From positions 1 to 5,983 of the forward strand of contig DAOVNC010000236.1 in NCBI GenBank assembly GCA_030630445.1: DNA of 5,983 bases, written 5' to 3'. Source of the DNA: Kiritimatiellales bacterium (GTDB lineage Bacteria; Verrucomicrobiota; Kiritimatiellia; Kiritimatiellales; Pontiellaceae). The notes beneath the pieces are model-generated. The model worked only from the letters and a program-made list of their open reading frames with translations, searched no databases and had not been told where the DNA came from. Positions within the stretch are counted from its first letter, which is position 1; each line of letters opens with the position of its first letter. The translations under genes were made by a program, and so were the position numbers. This document shows, piece by piece, positions 5,191-5,983 of this stretch.

Positions 5191-5983
5191 CTATACGTCG
5201 ATATTCACGATTTTCCGGATGATCAGCGCCCCGCAGATTTCCATGACCACCACGGCAACCATCACGGCTACCCCGGCCGGCGACCGAAGGAACGATAGCA
5301 TCATCTGCGGGTCGAGCAGATACAGGACGATCCCCAGCACCACCGGCATGGCGCCCACCACGCGGCCTTGTATCCGGCCTTGCGCCGTGAGCGACTTGAT
5401 CTTGCCTTCGACCCGCTGCCGTTCGCGGATGGTCTCGGAGATTCGGTCGAACACCTCGGTCAGGTTGCCGCCGGTCTGGCGCGAAATCTCAATGGACTGG
5501 ATCATCAGCGTCAGGTCTTCGCTGCCGATGCGCCGATCCATGTCGGCCAGAGCCTCTTCAAACCGAACCCCCACACGGAGCTGCTGCAAAAACATGCCAA
5601 ACTCTTGGGAGATCGGGTTTTCCTTTTCCTGTACAATGGTATCGAACGCCTGCTGGATGCTGAAACCGGCCTTGAGGGCGTTGCTCATTCCATTCAGGGC
5701 ATTGGAGAGCTGCCCGTTGAAGCGCTCGATGCGCCGGCGGCGCATAATCTTCAGGACAGTGCGGGGAAGAAAGTAGGTCAGCACTGCGCCCACCGCGCCC
5801 GCAGCCATCCCGCTCAAAATCCCGGCCAGCGACAAGAGATGGCCAACCCCCATGAAAAGCAGGAGGAAAACCACGGTGGCGGCGATATGGGTGAAGCGCA
5901 TGATCTGCGCGGACGGGACAAACAGGAAGAGCTCCTCGAACTGCCGCGCGGTGTCATCCGTGTATTCGCTGACATGGGATTCC
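5191..5983 (-). CDS. tadB: TadB-like inner-membrane platform protein, 5' end outside window
   Basis: The frame stays open to the window edge, and 263 residues are visible. An internal ATG at 5901 exists, but the 27 residues before it (from ESHVSEYTDD to the Gln-Ile preceding that Met) form a plausible continuous TadB N-terminal part, so the real start is upstream of the window. Visible features are membrane segments at about 30-50 and 55-73, a basic patch KIMRRRRIERFNGQL, the T2SSF domain at about 87-215 (LSNALKAGFSIQQAFDTI, FLQQLRVGVRFEEALADMDRR, ISRQTGGNLTEVFDRISETIRER, VEGKIKSLTAQGRIQGRVV) and two membrane segments at about 205-223 and 234-256. The GG-N-L-x-E motif and the KxKxLTAQGR stretch are strongly typical of TadB. 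It partners with TadC in the inner membrane for Flp/Tad pilus assembly, powered by a TadA ATPase presumably encoded further upstream. Confidence 0.88.
   Translation of the reverse strand, partial: ESHVSEYTDDTARQFEELFLFVPSAQIMRFTHIAATVVFLLLFMGVGHLLSLAGILSGMAAGAVGAVLTYFLPRTVLKIMRRRRIERFNGQLSNALNGMSNALKAGFSIQQAFDTIVQEKENPISQEFGMFLQQLRVGVRFEEALADMDRRIGSEDLTLMIQSIEISRQTGGNLTEVFDRISETIRERQRVEGKIKSLTAQGRIQGRVVGAMPVVLGIVLYLLDPQMMLSFLRSPAGVAVMVAVVVMEICGALIIRKIVNIDV

Noticed and set aside
5219..5776. 185-codon open frame on the plus strand
   Set aside because: It is antisense to tadB; its Ser/Arg/Thr-rich composition is the typical shadow of a GC-rich coding strand.

Overview
The window carries the downstream part of a Tad (tight adherence) type IV pilus / type II secretion-like gene cluster. 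All supported genes lie on the minus strand, so transcription runs from position 5983 towards 1. The mix of genes points to an environmental Gram-negative-type bacterium, plausibly in the Planctomycetes-Verrucomicrobia-Kiritimatiellota-Lentisphaerae group. The reasons are tad genes coupled to FHA and PEGA envelope proteins, a regulator with a GntR-type DNA-binding half and a LacI-type sensor half, an IS630-like element, and A-rich seven-base-spaced intergenic DNA. This lineage call is inference from gene style, not a database result.

Positions 5983-2841 and 2844-1645 form one gene chain in transcription order. It starts with tadB (5' end outside the window), followed after 4 nt by tadC. A 123-nt gap with an unusual dyad-symmetric element comes next. 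Then comes a membrane-anchored FHA/TPR protein, whose stop codon overlaps the start of a secreted four-repeat PEGA protein (ATGA). TadB and TadC should form the inner-membrane platform that a Tad ATPase works on. The FHA protein spans the membrane with a cytoplasmic FHA domain and a periplasmic TPR-like tail. The PEGA protein is exported. Together they look like a cytoplasm-to-envelope accessory module of the pilus machine.

Positions 1644-1288 are a 357-bp non-coding, AT-richer stretch. It holds a bulged hairpin after the PEGA gene, a plausible sigma70-type promoter firing leftwards, an almost perfect dyad and a good Shine-Dalgarno site.

Positions 1287-210 hold a GntR/LacI-like transcription regulator split by an apparent one-base frameshift near 1020. 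Downstream of it, 209-59 has a short GC-rich hairpin and otherwise nothing recognisable. Positions 58-1 are the first 19 codons of an IS630-like transposase running off the window. The regulator end looks like a plastic accessory segment next to a better conserved tad operon.
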